A DNA stretch of 6,330 nucleotides from an uncultured Mitsuokella sp. (GTDB lineage: Bacteria > Bacillota > Negativicutes > Selenomonadales > Selenomonadaceae), in NCBI GenBank assembly GCA_900770895.1, contig CAAGMF010000157.1, positions 1 to 6,330 of the forward strand. The letters are read 5' to 3'. Each line of letters starts with the position of its first letter. Within the stretch, counting starts at the first letter, position 1. Below the pieces are notes generated by a model that saw nothing but the letters and a program-made list of their open reading frames with translations, searched no databases and was not told the origin of the DNA. This document shows positions 1-6,116 of the stretch, piece by piece. The translations under genes were made by a program, and so were the position numbers.

Positions 1-1277
1 GTAAGCTGCAGAAAATCATAGCGGGAATGGTAGCTGTATGCGTCGTATTCTTCGGCTTCGTCATGGTTCGCCTCGTCGCGGCGCCGAACGATAACAGCGT
101 GAAGCTCGCGCAGATACCGAAGGACAAGCAGCTCGGCAAAGAGGCCTATAAGGATGCCTACCCGCTGGAATATGAATCATTCATGAAGAACAACGACCTG
201 AGCCCGTCACCGACCGGGTACGGCGGAGCGCAGGCGGAGAATTCGCATCTCACGGAGCAGCCCGAGATGCTCGAGAACTTCAAGGGCTACAAGTTCGCGC
301 TCCAGTATGATGACGATCGCGGCCACACCTATGCCGGTGTCGACTTCAAGAACACGAAGCGCCTGCCGGGCCAGAAGGGCAACTGCATCACGTGCAAGGG
401 CTCGTATATGTATGATGTCTACTACAAGCAGAGTGGCTGGGACTATGCCTCGAAACCGGTCGAGGAAGTCATGGCTCCAATCGAGGATGACCAGTGGTTC
501 GGCTGCTCGACCTGCCATGATCCGGAGACGATGGAGCTGCGCGTCTATCAGCAGGGATTCATCGACTCGATGGCCCGCCGCGGCATCGATGTGAACAGTG
601 CCTCGCACAATGACATGCGCGCCTATGTCTGCGCTCAGTGCCATAATGAGTACTACTTCAAGACCGAGGATGGCCGCGTCAACCATCCGTGGGATAACGG
701 TCTCGACCCCGAGGACGAATATCAGTTCTATCAGTCGGGACAGGCCGGCGGATTCCATCAGGATTGGATCCATGCCGACTCCAAGGCTCCGATGCTGAAG
801 GCTCAGCATCCGGACTTCGAGGCCTGGGCGACGAGCGTACATGCTGATGCCGGCGTCACCTGCGTCGATTGCCATATGCCGTACATGCGCCAGGATGGCA
901 AGAAATACACGTCGCATTGGATGACGAATCCGCTCAAGACGACGGAGGCATCCTGCCTCAAGTGCCATGATGAGAGCGCTGAGACGCTGAAGGCCAGAGT
1001 CCAGACAATCAACGACAATACGTTCAAACTGCAGCGTATCGCCGGTCAGACGGTCGCTAAAGCTCACCTCGCGATCAAGCAGGGCATGGAGTCCGGAGTC
1101 TCGGAACAGCAGCTGAACGTGGCCCGTCAGCAGGTCCGCGAAGCCCAGTGGTATTGGGACTGGGTAGCCGCTGAGAACAGCATGGGCTTCCATAATCCCG
1201 ACAAGATCCTGCGTACCCTGGGACGGTCCATCGACCTGGCTCATCAGGCAATCGAGACCGTGCATGGGATCAACTGA
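1..1277 (+). CDS. nrfA: Ammonia-forming cytochrome c nitrite reductase (NrfA), 5' partial
   Basis: This enzyme reduces nitrite to ammonium with six electrons and acts outside the cytoplasmic membrane. Numbering from the ATG at 27, the active-site haem motif CxxCK is at C120-K124, and four CxxCH motifs start at C160, C202, C279 and C310. That is the five-haem NrfA pattern. R98 (in RGH), Y209 and H261 match the catalytic Arg, Tyr and His; E208, K258 and Q260 match the calcium site, and KxQH marks the calcium-binding class. The frame stays open to base 3 (KLQKIIAG before M1) and no good ribosome binding site precedes the ATG at 27, so the true start probably lies just outside the window. The N-terminus is a hydrophobic signal or anchor segment. 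The C-terminus is long and helical, as in the family. A quinol dehydrogenase gene such as nrfH may lie upstream, but it is not visible here. The TGA stop is followed by a terminator. Confidence 0.96.
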   Translation, partial: KLQKIIAGMVAVCVVFFGFVMVRLVAAPNDNSVKLAQIPKDKQLGKEAYKDAYPLEYESFMKNNDLSPSPTGYGGAQAENSHLTEQPEMLENFKGYKFALQYDDDRGHTYAGVDFKNTKRLPGQKGNCITCKGSYMYDVYYKQSGWDYASKPVEEVMAPIEDDQWFGCSTCHDPETMELRVYQQGFIDSMARRGIDVNSASHNDMRAYVCAQCHNEYYFKTEDGRVNHPWDNGLDPEDEYQFYQSGQAGGFHQDWIHADSKAPMLKAQHPDFEAWATSVHADAGVTCVDCHMPYMRQDGKKYTSHWMTNPLKTTEASCLKCHDESAETLKARVQTINDNTFKLQRIAGQTVAKAHLAIKQGMESGVSEQQLNVARQQVREAQWYWDWVAAENSMGFHNPDKILRTLGRSIDLAHQAIETVHGIN

Positions 1278-1295
1278 AAACTACATAGCACGATA

Positions 1296-1341
1296 AGAGG
1301 TGCTTGGGAAAACGCTGGCGTATTTCCCAAGCACCTTTATT
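1296..1341 (+). terminator. Rho-independent terminator of nrfA
   Basis: Arms GGTGCTTGGGAAA (1299-1311) and TTTCCCAAGCACC (1323-1335) pair perfectly over 13 bp around an 11-base loop. The stem extends weakly outward, and T-rich sequence (TTTATTATTTT) follows. It starts about 20 bases after the nrfA stop, so nrfA is the last gene of its transcript. Confidence 0.9.
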
Positions 1342-1358
1342 ATTTTGCGGCGAAATTA

Positions 1359-1389
1359 TTGACATGAAGTGCATTCCAAGTGCTAACAT
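1359..1389 (+). promoter_or_regulatory. Candidate sigma-A promoter P1 of the 1390-1615 leader
   Basis: A perfect TTGACA (1359-1364) is followed by an extended -10, TGCTAACAT (TG at 1381, TAACAT at 1384-1389). The spacer is 19 bases, longer than ideal, and the -10 matches only 4 of 6 positions. It lies just after the nrfA terminator. It would give a transcript with a leader of about 220 bases before the flavodoxin gene, or a separate small RNA. Confidence 0.45.
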
Positions 1390-1541
1390 TTAACGCAAAG
1401 ATGGTTTTCAAGGTAAGGGACTATAACGAAAGCCTAAGCACGCAGGACCGCGGCAGGTGTGAAGCCGTTCCAGGGCTGAGAATTGTTCTGACAGACAACA
1501 GCCATAGAGAAAACGAATGGCTAAACATCTAACATAAGTAT
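1390..1541 (+). other. Unassigned intergenic stretch with several inverted repeats (possible structured leader or small RNA)
   Basis: This is most of the 338-base gap between nrfA and the flavodoxin gene. It holds hairpin arms CGGC/GCCG (1451-1454, 1464-1467), GGCTG/CAGCC (1474-1478, 1499-1503) and AGCCAT/ATGGCT (1500-1505, 1517-1522). The last two overlap and so exclude each other. GTTTTC (1404-1409) can pair with GAAAAC (1509-1514) in the loop of the last hairpin, which would form a pseudoknot. No known riboswitch consensus (FMN, TPP, cobalamin, c-di-GMP, T-box) was convincingly matched. The arms are short and could be chance. An ATG at 1401 opens a 43-codon frame to the TAA at 1530-1532. 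It has no ribosome binding site, and its AGG, AGA and CTA codons are unlike those of the neighbouring genes. Confidence 0.3.
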
Positions 1542-1570
1542 TTTACATAGGGTGGGTTATTTGCTAGTAT
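1542..1570 (+). promoter_or_regulatory. Candidate promoter P2 of the flavodoxin-lipoprotein gene
   Basis: TTTACA (1542-1547), a 17-base spacer and TAGTAT (1565-1570), with an extended TG at 1562-1563. The overlapping TATAAG (1568-1573) is an alternative -10. Spacing is ideal and the gene starts about 45 bases downstream, so this is the more likely main promoter. Confidence 0.65.
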
Positions 1571-1615
1571 AAGTTCAGAAAGAGATACAGAATTATTCGA
1601 GGAGGTAAAGATAAC

Positions 1616-2335
1616 GTGCTTATGATGAAAAAACTGGCCGGCGCACTGATACTTGGCGCGGCTATCGTAGCGACGGGCTGCGGCAGTCAGGCGGAAAAGC
1701 CGGCTGCCAGCAGCGGATCAGGTACGGCGGCGCAGGCGGCTGTGACTCAGGATGTGCAGAAGAATGCTCAGAATCCGGGCAAGATGCTCGTGGCGTATTT
1801 CTCGCTCCCGGACAATATGGTGAATCCGATGACGACGAGTGATGTCGATGCACTCGCACAGGCCAGTGTGCTGGTTCGCAATAACAAACAGGTCGGTATC
1901 AGCGCCCTGATGGCGAAGACGATCGCCGATCAGGCACAGGCCGACCTCTACTCCATCCAGGTGACGAAGAAGTATCCGGCCGAATACCGCAAGACAACGG
2001 AGATCGCCAAGGATGAGCGCAATAACGGTACGAAAGTCGAGCTGGCCAACCATCTGCCGAATGCTGACAGCTATGATACCATCGTGCTCGTTCTGCCGGT
2101 ATGGTGGGGCGATGTGCCGATGGCCATAGAGACGTTCCTGCAGGAGAACAGCTTCGCTGGCAAGAAGGTCTATGTCGCAGGCACTTCGGGCGGCAGTGGC
2201 TTCGATAACTGCGTGGAGTCCGTGAAGCGCCTGGCGCCGCAGGCCGACGTCGAGCAGGGCGTGTTCCTCATGACCGGCGATGCGCGCAACCCAGAGCAGG
2301 CAGCTGCCCAGTGGGCTGAGAGCATAAAGAAATAA
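1616..2335 (+). CDS. Flavodoxin-domain lipoprotein
   Basis: A 239-residue exported flavodoxin-like protein that should bind FMN and carry electrons; its partner is unknown. Residues 5-22 form a lipoprotein signal (KK, hydrophobic stretch, VATGC with C22 as the lipidation site). A low-complexity Ala/Ser/Gln linker follows to about residue 55. The flavodoxin fold starts at MLVAYFS (57-63). PVWWG (161-165) and TSGGSG (190-195) are the flavin-side loops typical of the Flavodoxin_4 type. As in that subfamily, an insertion separates AYFS from the next helix, but the usual GNT there reads G94-I95-S96. The GTG at 1616 is preferred as start: AGGAGGT at 1600-1606 is 9 bases away, against 15 and 18 for the ATGs at 1622 and 1625. 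In a diderm cell it would sit on the outer face of the inner membrane or in the outer membrane. It is monocistronic, with its own promoter and terminator. Confidence 0.85.
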   Translation: MLMMKKLAGALILGAAIVATGCGSQAEKPAASSGSGTAAQAAVTQDVQKNAQNPGKMLVAYFSLPDNMVNPMTTSDVDALAQASVLVRNNKQVGISALMAKTIADQAQADLYSIQVTKKYPAEYRKTTEIAKDERNNGTKVELANHLPNADSYDTIVLVLPVWWGDVPMAIETFLQENSFAGKKVYVAGTSGGSGFDNCVESVKRLAPQADVEQGVFLMTGDARNPEQAAAQWAESIKK

Positions 2336-2354
2336 GATATCGTTGGAGCAACTG

Positions 2355-2405
2355 AAAAAGTGACTGCGAGAAATTGAGAAATCAATTTCTCGCAGTCACT
2401 TTTTT
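2355..2405 (+). terminator. Strong rho-independent terminator after the flavodoxin gene
   Basis: A perfect 23-bp stem (2355-2377 with 2382-2404), a GAAA tetraloop (2378-2381) and a run of six T. It lies 20 bases after the stop codon. The T-run abuts the promoter of the next gene. Confidence 0.96.
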
Positions 2406-2433
2406 ACGGAGCCTTTTCATGATATGATATAAT
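2404..2433 (+). promoter_or_regulatory. Extended -10 promoter of the YbjN-like gene
   Basis: TGATATAAT contains a perfect TATAAT (2428-2433) with an upstream TG (2425-2426). The -35 is weak (TTACGG at 2404-2409, 18-base spacer) and overlaps the T-run of the preceding terminator. The perfect extended -10 may compensate. Confidence 0.7.
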
Positions 2434-2463
2434 CAAAGAAAAACGTAAAGCGGAGGCAGTGAA

Positions 2464-2937
2464 ATGGCAGGTAACAAGGGTGTCGAGAGCAATGGCAAGG
2501 CGTTGCTGTTCCAGGAATTCCTCATGGAGAATAATATAAACGTGTTCAGTACGGAGTCAATCGACGACGATGTGCAGACCGTGATATTCCGGTCCCGCAT
2601 CGAGGCCTGTGGACAGATGCTCCCGATGGCTATCTTCATCGATACGAGCATATTCACAGTCATCCGCACACAGATCGTGACCGGCATCCCAGATGAGAAG
2701 CAGACAGGACTCGAGGTCTATCTGAATGAATTGAATTCCCGGTATAAGATTTTCAAGTACTACCTGAAACAAGAAAACCGTACCGGCAGCCCGTCCGGTA
2801 CGGTGTATCTTGATATATGCCTGCCCTACGTTGACGAGACGTTCGACAGCAAGATGGTCCAGCTGATGCTGTCCGTGCTCGTGCAGCATCTGGAGGAAGT
2901 CTACAGCGACCTCATGGCGCAGGTCTGGAAAAAGTAA
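2464..2937 (+). CDS. Small cytoplasmic protein, YbjN / type III secretion chaperone-like fold (putative)
   Basis: 157 residues with no signal peptide, membrane segment or cysteine cluster. The order of elements resembles the YbjN-like fold: an N-terminal helix (residues 12-22, LLFQEFLMENN), alternating strands to about residue 76, the central GLEVYLNELNSRYKIFKYYL (about 82-101) where that family has its conserved two-Asn helix, a strand (VYLDICLPY), and a long C-terminal helix. The function is unknown; such proteins have been linked to chaperone or regulatory roles, and nothing here decides. The ATG is preceded by GGAGG (2452-2456) at a 7-base spacing. It is monocistronic and convergent with the cyclase gene. 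A perfect 10-bp inverted repeat lies inside it at 2777-2804. The family call comes from pattern recognition only. Confidence 0.6.
   Translation: MAGNKGVESNGKALLFQEFLMENNINVFSTESIDDDVQTVIFRSRIEACGQMLPMAIFIDTSIFTVIRTQIVTGIPDEKQTGLEVYLNELNSRYKIFKYYLKQENRTGSPSGTVYLDICLPYVDETFDSKMVQLMLSVLVQHLEEVYSDLMAQVWKK
2777..2804 (+). repeat. Intragenic perfect inverted repeat
   Basis: Arms ACCGTACCGG (2777-2786) and CCGGTACGGT (2795-2804) around an 8-base loop, inside the YbjN-like gene. As RNA it would make a stable GC-rich hairpin. No T-run follows, so it is not a terminator. Confidence 0.7.
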
Positions 2938-2963
2938 ACAGTCGCTGTTCAGGCAGCTCGATC

Positions 2964-2996
2964 GCCCTTCTGATTCCTGGCCGGAATCAGAAGGGC
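2964..2996. terminator. Hairpin between convergent genes (probable shared terminator)
   Basis: Perfect 14-bp arms, GCCCTTCTGATTCC (2964-2977) and GGAATCAGAAGGGC (2983-2996), with a 5-base loop. It starts 26 bases after the YbjN-like stop. The stop codon of the minus-strand cyclase gene (2987-2989) and its last three codons lie inside the stem. T-tails are poor on both sides (TCTTGT on +, none close on -), so it may act as a weak bidirectional terminator or an mRNA end protector. Confidence 0.65.
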
Positions 2997-4840
2997 TCTT
3001 GTATGATGAGGGCCAGACGGCGCTCATTCGCCTGCTCCCAGCGCAGGTTGAATGCGCGGGTCGTGGTCGGGAAGCCCCAGTTGGCTACTTCGGCGGTCAG
3101 ATATTCGCTGCCGTTGTCGGAGAGACGCAGAACGGGGCAGTCCTCGCAGGGCGCATCGAGGTGGTGGAACAGCTTGTAGCAGGGCAACTCATCGGCAGTT
3201 GCTGATACGGCCTGTCGTATGGTTTGGTTGAAATACAGAGGTGCCATGGTATCTTTATCGATCACGTATATCATTTCCTGCATGTGATCGAGGAGGTCGC
3301 GCAGGTGACGGACCTCAATCTTGTAATCGCTGTCTTTCTGGTTCGTGAGCAGGATGTTGCCCAGCAGCACGGCGAACGTGTTGAGGTCGGACAGCATCTC
3401 CTTGGTGAATTTCCAATGGCGCTGCCGGGTCTCGAATGACAGGCAGCCTAGTACTTCGGAGCCATGCGTGATCTGGCAGTGAGCGAAGGCCCCGCATTTC
3501 AATTGCTCGAAAGCCTGACGCTGCTGTGGCGGCAGAGAACCTGTATCCTCGCAAATAGACATGACGCCATAGCCCGAGGGGCGATAGAGCGACATTACGG
3601 CATTGGCCTTCTGGGCGGTCAGCTCGGCCAGCTCAGTGCCGCGCTGGGATATGCCATTCGGGCTGATCCATTCATAGGCGTTCGTCCAGCAGTTCGTGCG
3701 CGGATTGAAATCATCGACGGCTACGCGGTCGAGGCCGAACTCCTGACCGAACATGCCGAGTGTCAGGGAAATCGTGGCCTCGGGGCTGTTGCTCTCGTAC
3801 AGCAGCTTCAATATGAATTCCAGCATGTTGTCCTTGAAGGCGCGCTGCTGGAGCTCGACGAAGTTCTCGGGCGAGCGATGTGTCGTGACCGAGGCGTTAT
3901 CGAGCAGGCTGCGGTGATAGATCATGTAGCGGTTCTTGCCTTTGGATTTTGCTTCATACAGAGCCCGGTCGGCATGCTTGAACAACTCGTTATATGTCAA
4001 GCCATGCTCAGGGTAGAGAGCCAGGCCGATGCTGATGGAAAAAGGCAGCTCTGTCGAGCCGCTCTTGTATGTGCGGTGCAGGACCTGCATGAGGCAGGTG
4101 ACACGCTTCTTCACGGTTTCCATATCCGTAACGTCGAGCATCAGGATGATGAACTCATCGCCGCCTACGCGGCCCTTTATGTCGGTGTGGCGGAAGTTAT
4201 GCTCGATGGCCAGTCCCATATCAGTGATGACGGCATCGCCGAAAAGGTGGCCGAAATGGTCATTGATATCCTTGAAGCCATCGGCATCGACAAGCAGCAT
4301 GGCACACTGGTCGATATCGTCGGAAACCGTATCGAGATAGTTCGTGATGCGCTTGCGCGTCGTTTCCTTGTTCAGCAGGCCGGTCAGGGTATCGCGCTCA
4401 GCCGCCTGCTCGAGGCGCTGCTGCCAGGCTTTCTGGGCCTGGATATTGCGTATGTAGCCAAAGGCCACCACCGGCTGCGAGTCGTCAAAATAGGTGACGA
4501 TGCGTATCTCTACCCAGCAGTAGGTCTGTTTGTGGCGGTCTTTCAGCCGCAGCTTCATGGTGTTGCCATGGAAGCTGTCCTGATAGCGATGGCGATATAT
4601 TATTTTCAGGTAGGTCAATACGAGATGGGCATCATCCTGATGCAGCAACCCCGAAAAGAAGAAAAATGACGAGGCATTTTCCACATGGTTCGGTACGTCA
4701 TAGCGATTGAGCCGGACTCCGTCCTTCAGTACCACCGTGTCGGTGGTAAGATCCCAGCGGAAATAGAGGCGTTTGTCGAACGTCTCCAATGCCTTGTAAA
4801 CCTCACCGTTAAAATCCCTGGGTATGTTGAGTGAATGCAT
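2987..4840 (-). CDS. Diguanylate cyclase, PAS-GGDEF-GAF-PAS
   Basis: A 617-residue soluble protein that should make c-di-GMP from two GTP. Residues about 24-138 look like a PAS_3-type sensor (FRWD, LHQDD) leading through a helix to the GGDEF domain (about 150-310). The active loop is RVGGDEF (224-230). D185-x-D187 and ND (193-194) fit the metal and GTP sites, and R217-H-T-D220 is the RxxD inhibitory site, so an active, feedback-controlled enzyme is expected. Residues about 330-500 look like a GAF domain. Residues 510-617 look like a second PAS carrying C554, C565 and C568 followed by Pro. Sensor domains after the GGDEF are less usual than before it. No membrane segment or EAL domain is present. 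The ATG at 4840 has only weak ribosome binding support (AGAAGGG about 14 bases away). It is monocistronic and divergent from the TSCPD gene. The ligands are unknown. Confidence 0.93.
   Translation of the reverse strand: MHSLNIPRDFNGEVYKALETFDKRLYFRWDLTTDTVVLKDGVRLNRYDVPNHVENASSFFFFSGLLHQDDAHLVLTYLKIIYRHRYQDSFHGNTMKLRLKDRHKQTYCWVEIRIVTYFDDSQPVVAFGYIRNIQAQKAWQQRLEQAAERDTLTGLLNKETTRKRITNYLDTVSDDIDQCAMLLVDADGFKDINDHFGHLFGDAVITDMGLAIEHNFRHTDIKGRVGGDEFIILMLDVTDMETVKKRVTCLMQVLHRTYKSGSTELPFSISIGLALYPEHGLTYNELFKHADRALYEAKSKGKNRYMIYHRSLLDNASVTTHRSPENFVELQQRAFKDNMLEFILKLLYESNSPEATISLTLGMFGQEFGLDRVAVDDFNPRTNCWTNAYEWISPNGISQRGTELAELTAQKANAVMSLYRPSGYGVMSICEDTGSLPPQQRQAFEQLKCGAFAHCQITHGSEVLGCLSFETRQRHWKFTKEMLSDLNTFAVLLGNILLTNQKDSDYKIEVRHLRDLLDHMQEMIYVIDKDTMAPLYFNQTIRQAVSATADELPCYKLFHHLDAPCEDCPVLRLSDNGSEYLTAEVANWGFPTTTRAFNLRWEQANERRLALIIQEPF
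4730..4748. repeat. Short perfect inverted repeat in the 5' part of the cyclase gene
   Basis: TACCACCG (4730-4737) and CGGTGGTA (4741-4748) around a 3-base centre, about 31 codons into the cyclase gene. It may be a hairpin in the mRNA, or chance. Confidence 0.55.
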
Positions 4841-4885
4841 ATTATCCGTATGATCCCTTCTGCAGTGTTAAAACATGCCATATAT

Positions 4886-4915
4886 ATTATAACGTAAAAA
4901 GGACAATATTACCAA
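4886..4915 (-). promoter_or_regulatory. Promoter of the diguanylate cyclase gene
   Basis: On the minus strand, TTGGTA (4910-4915) and a perfect TATAAT (4886-4891) are separated by 18 bases. Transcription would start near 4879, giving a leader of about 40 bases. The -35 overlaps an AATATT-acc-AATATT repeat (4905-4919), and GACAATAT occurs twice (4902-4909, 4924-4931). These are possible regulator sites. Confidence 0.7.
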
Positions 4916-4991
4916 TATTTTTAGACAATATGTTAGGGGTAAGGTGATTTTTTCTATACGAATCAGGTGACAATCGGAAAAAATACTGTAT

Positions 4992-5015
4992 ACGCACGAC
5001 CGTCGGATGGTGCGT
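4992..5015. repeat. Inverted repeat in the divergent intergenic region
   Basis: ACGCAC (4992-4997) and GTGCGT (5010-5015) around a 12-base centre, just upstream of the TSCPD gene promoter. Position suggests an operator, but the arms are short. The rest of the 248-base gap (4841-5088) holds only the two promoters. Confidence 0.35.
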
Positions 5016-5022
5016 CCCGTTA

Positions 5023-5051
5023 TTGCAATCTCGTGCCGGATAAATTACAAT
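5023..5051 (+). promoter_or_regulatory. Promoter of the TSCPD-PHP operon
   Basis: TTGCAA (5023-5028), a 17-base spacer and TACAAT (5046-5051, 5 of 6 positions). The start of transcription would be near 5058, giving a leader of about 30 bases before the AGGAGG ribosome binding site at 5076-5081. Confidence 0.7.
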
Positions 5052-5088
5052 AGGTGTATATCGTGTGTAGATTACAGGAGGCAGTATC

Positions 5089-5355
5089 ATGACGACATAT
5101 GAATATACAACGAAGGGGACTTGCTCCAAGCTCATGCAGGTGACACTCGACGGCCGGACGATCAAGGACGTCAAGATCGTAGGCGGGTGTCCCGGCAATA
5201 CGGTGGGCGTCTCGAAGCTGGCGGTCGGCCGCGATGTGGAAGATGTGATCGGCGAGCTGCGCGGTATCCCGTGCGGCAACCGTGGGACGTCGTGCCCGGA
5301 TCAGCTCTCGTATGCGCTGGAGCAGGCCTATGCGCAGGAGCAGGCAGCAAAATGA
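5089..5355 (+). CDS. TSCPD domain-containing protein (TIGR03905-like)
   Basis: 88 residues forming a single domain named for its TSCPD motif, here T67-S-C-P-D71. The same domain occurs near the C-terminus of some B12-dependent ribonucleotide reductases (NrdJ), while stand-alone copies like this are common in anaerobic Firmicutes and have no settled function. Four cysteines (C12, C34, C62, C69), in GTCSK, GGCPGN, PCGNR and TSCPD, suggest a metal site. The domain fills the whole protein; no signal or membrane segment is seen. The start is set by AGGAGG at 5076-5081, 7 bases before the ATG. Its TGA overlaps the ATG of the next gene (ATGA), so the two are translationally coupled. Identity is firm; the role is unknown. 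Confidence 0.92.
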   Translation: MTTYEYTTKGTCSKLMQVTLDGRTIKDVKIVGGCPGNTVGVSKLAVGRDVEDVIGELRGIPCGNRGTSCPDQLSYALEQAYAQEQAAK

Positions 5356-6116
5356 TATTCGATAGTCATACGCATACCACGGTATCGGCTGATGGTGAGA
5401 TGACCGGCAGTGAGGCCGTGGCGGCAGCCCGGGCACAGGGGCTCGGCATCATGTTCACGGAGCATATTGATTTTGATTATCCGGGAGAGCTCGTGTTCGA
5501 GTTCGATGCGGGTGATTATATGTCACGCTATGCCGGACTGCGCGCCGCTGACGTGCGCCTCGGAGTCGAGGTCGGCATGCAGCCGCAGACGCTGGAGCGC
5601 ACGCGCGAATTCGTGTACTCGGCACCGTTCGACGAGGTCGTAGGCTCCGTCCATCTCGTAGATGGCCAGGATATCTATGAGCCGGCGTGCTATGCGGGGA
5701 CGACGAAGGAGACGTTCTATCGGCGCTATTTCGAGCTCATGGCGCAGATGGTGCGGAGCCACGGGGACTTCATCGATGTGCTCGGTCATATCGACTATAT
5801 CGCGCGCTATGCGACTTATGACGATCCGGAGCTCGATTATGCGACGTTCCGGGCGGAGATCGATGATGTGCTGCGGGCCTGCCTCGCTACCGAGACGGTG
5901 CTCGAGCTCAATACGCGCCGCATCGCGAGCCGGCGGGCGCTCGAGTCGCTGCGGCCGATCTACGCGCGCTACCGGGAGCTCGGCGGCCTCTATATCACGC
6001 TGGGGTCTGATGCGCACCGGGCAGCAGCCGTCGGGGCGGATTTCGCATCAGCTGAGGAGTTCGCGCACGGACTCGGACTGGACATCGTCAGTTTTCGCGG
6101 GCGTCAGCGCATTTAG
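5352..6116 (+). CDS. PHP-domain phosphoesterase, probable histidinol-phosphatase (HisK type)
   Basis: 254 residues of the polymerase-and-histidinol-phosphatase (PHP) fold, a metal-dependent phosphoesterase. The metal ligands are all visible: H6-x-H8 in the DSHTH motif, H38 in TEH, E73 in GVEVG, H101 in GSVH, H146 in GHID, and D220-x-H222 in SDAH near the C-terminus. Length and motif order fit HisK-type histidinol-phosphatases (histidinol phosphate to histidinol, histidine synthesis), but no other his gene is present, so another phosphoester substrate is possible. The open frame continues upstream to 5121, but that part only shadows the TSCPD gene. The ATG at 5352 fits because it overlaps the TSCPD stop, has AGGAG at 5336-5340 and places DSHTH at the N-terminus. 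There is no hairpin terminator after the stop; the stop codon lies in a 20-bp palindrome, so some transcription may continue into the SCIFF gene. Confidence 0.88.
   Translation: MIFDSHTHTTVSADGEMTGSEAVAAARAQGLGIMFTEHIDFDYPGELVFEFDAGDYMSRYAGLRAADVRLGVEVGMQPQTLERTREFVYSAPFDEVVGSVHLVDGQDIYEPACYAGTTKETFYRRYFELMAQMVRSHGDFIDVLGHIDYIARYATYDDPELDYATFRAEIDDVLRACLATETVLELNTRRIASRRALESLRPIYARYRELGGLYITLGSDAHRAAAVGADFASAEEFAHGLGLDIVSFRGRQRI

Noticed and set aside
27..29. ATG at 27 as the true nrfA start
   Set aside because: The frame is open to the window edge, no spaced ribosome binding site precedes it, and the preceding KLQK residues suit the basic start of a signal segment.
207..1265. 352-codon open frame on the minus strand across nrfA
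   Set aside because: Antisense shadow of GC-rich nrfA codons; the plus strand encodes five haem motifs and all NrfA active-site residues.
1441..1510. T-box, TPP or FMN riboswitch suggested by GGACCGCGG and GGGCTGAGA words
   Set aside because: Only isolated words match; the other conserved parts of these riboswitches and a following terminator are absent.
3464..4669. 401-codon open frame on the plus strand across the cyclase gene
   Set aside because: Antisense shadow; the minus strand carries intact GGDEF, RxxD and metal-site motifs.
5121..5351. N-terminal extension of the PHP gene by 77 codons
   Set aside because: The extension lies in another frame of the TSCPD gene, is Arg-rich and has no PHP similarity; the ATG at 5352 has ATGA coupling and the DSHTH motif directly after it.
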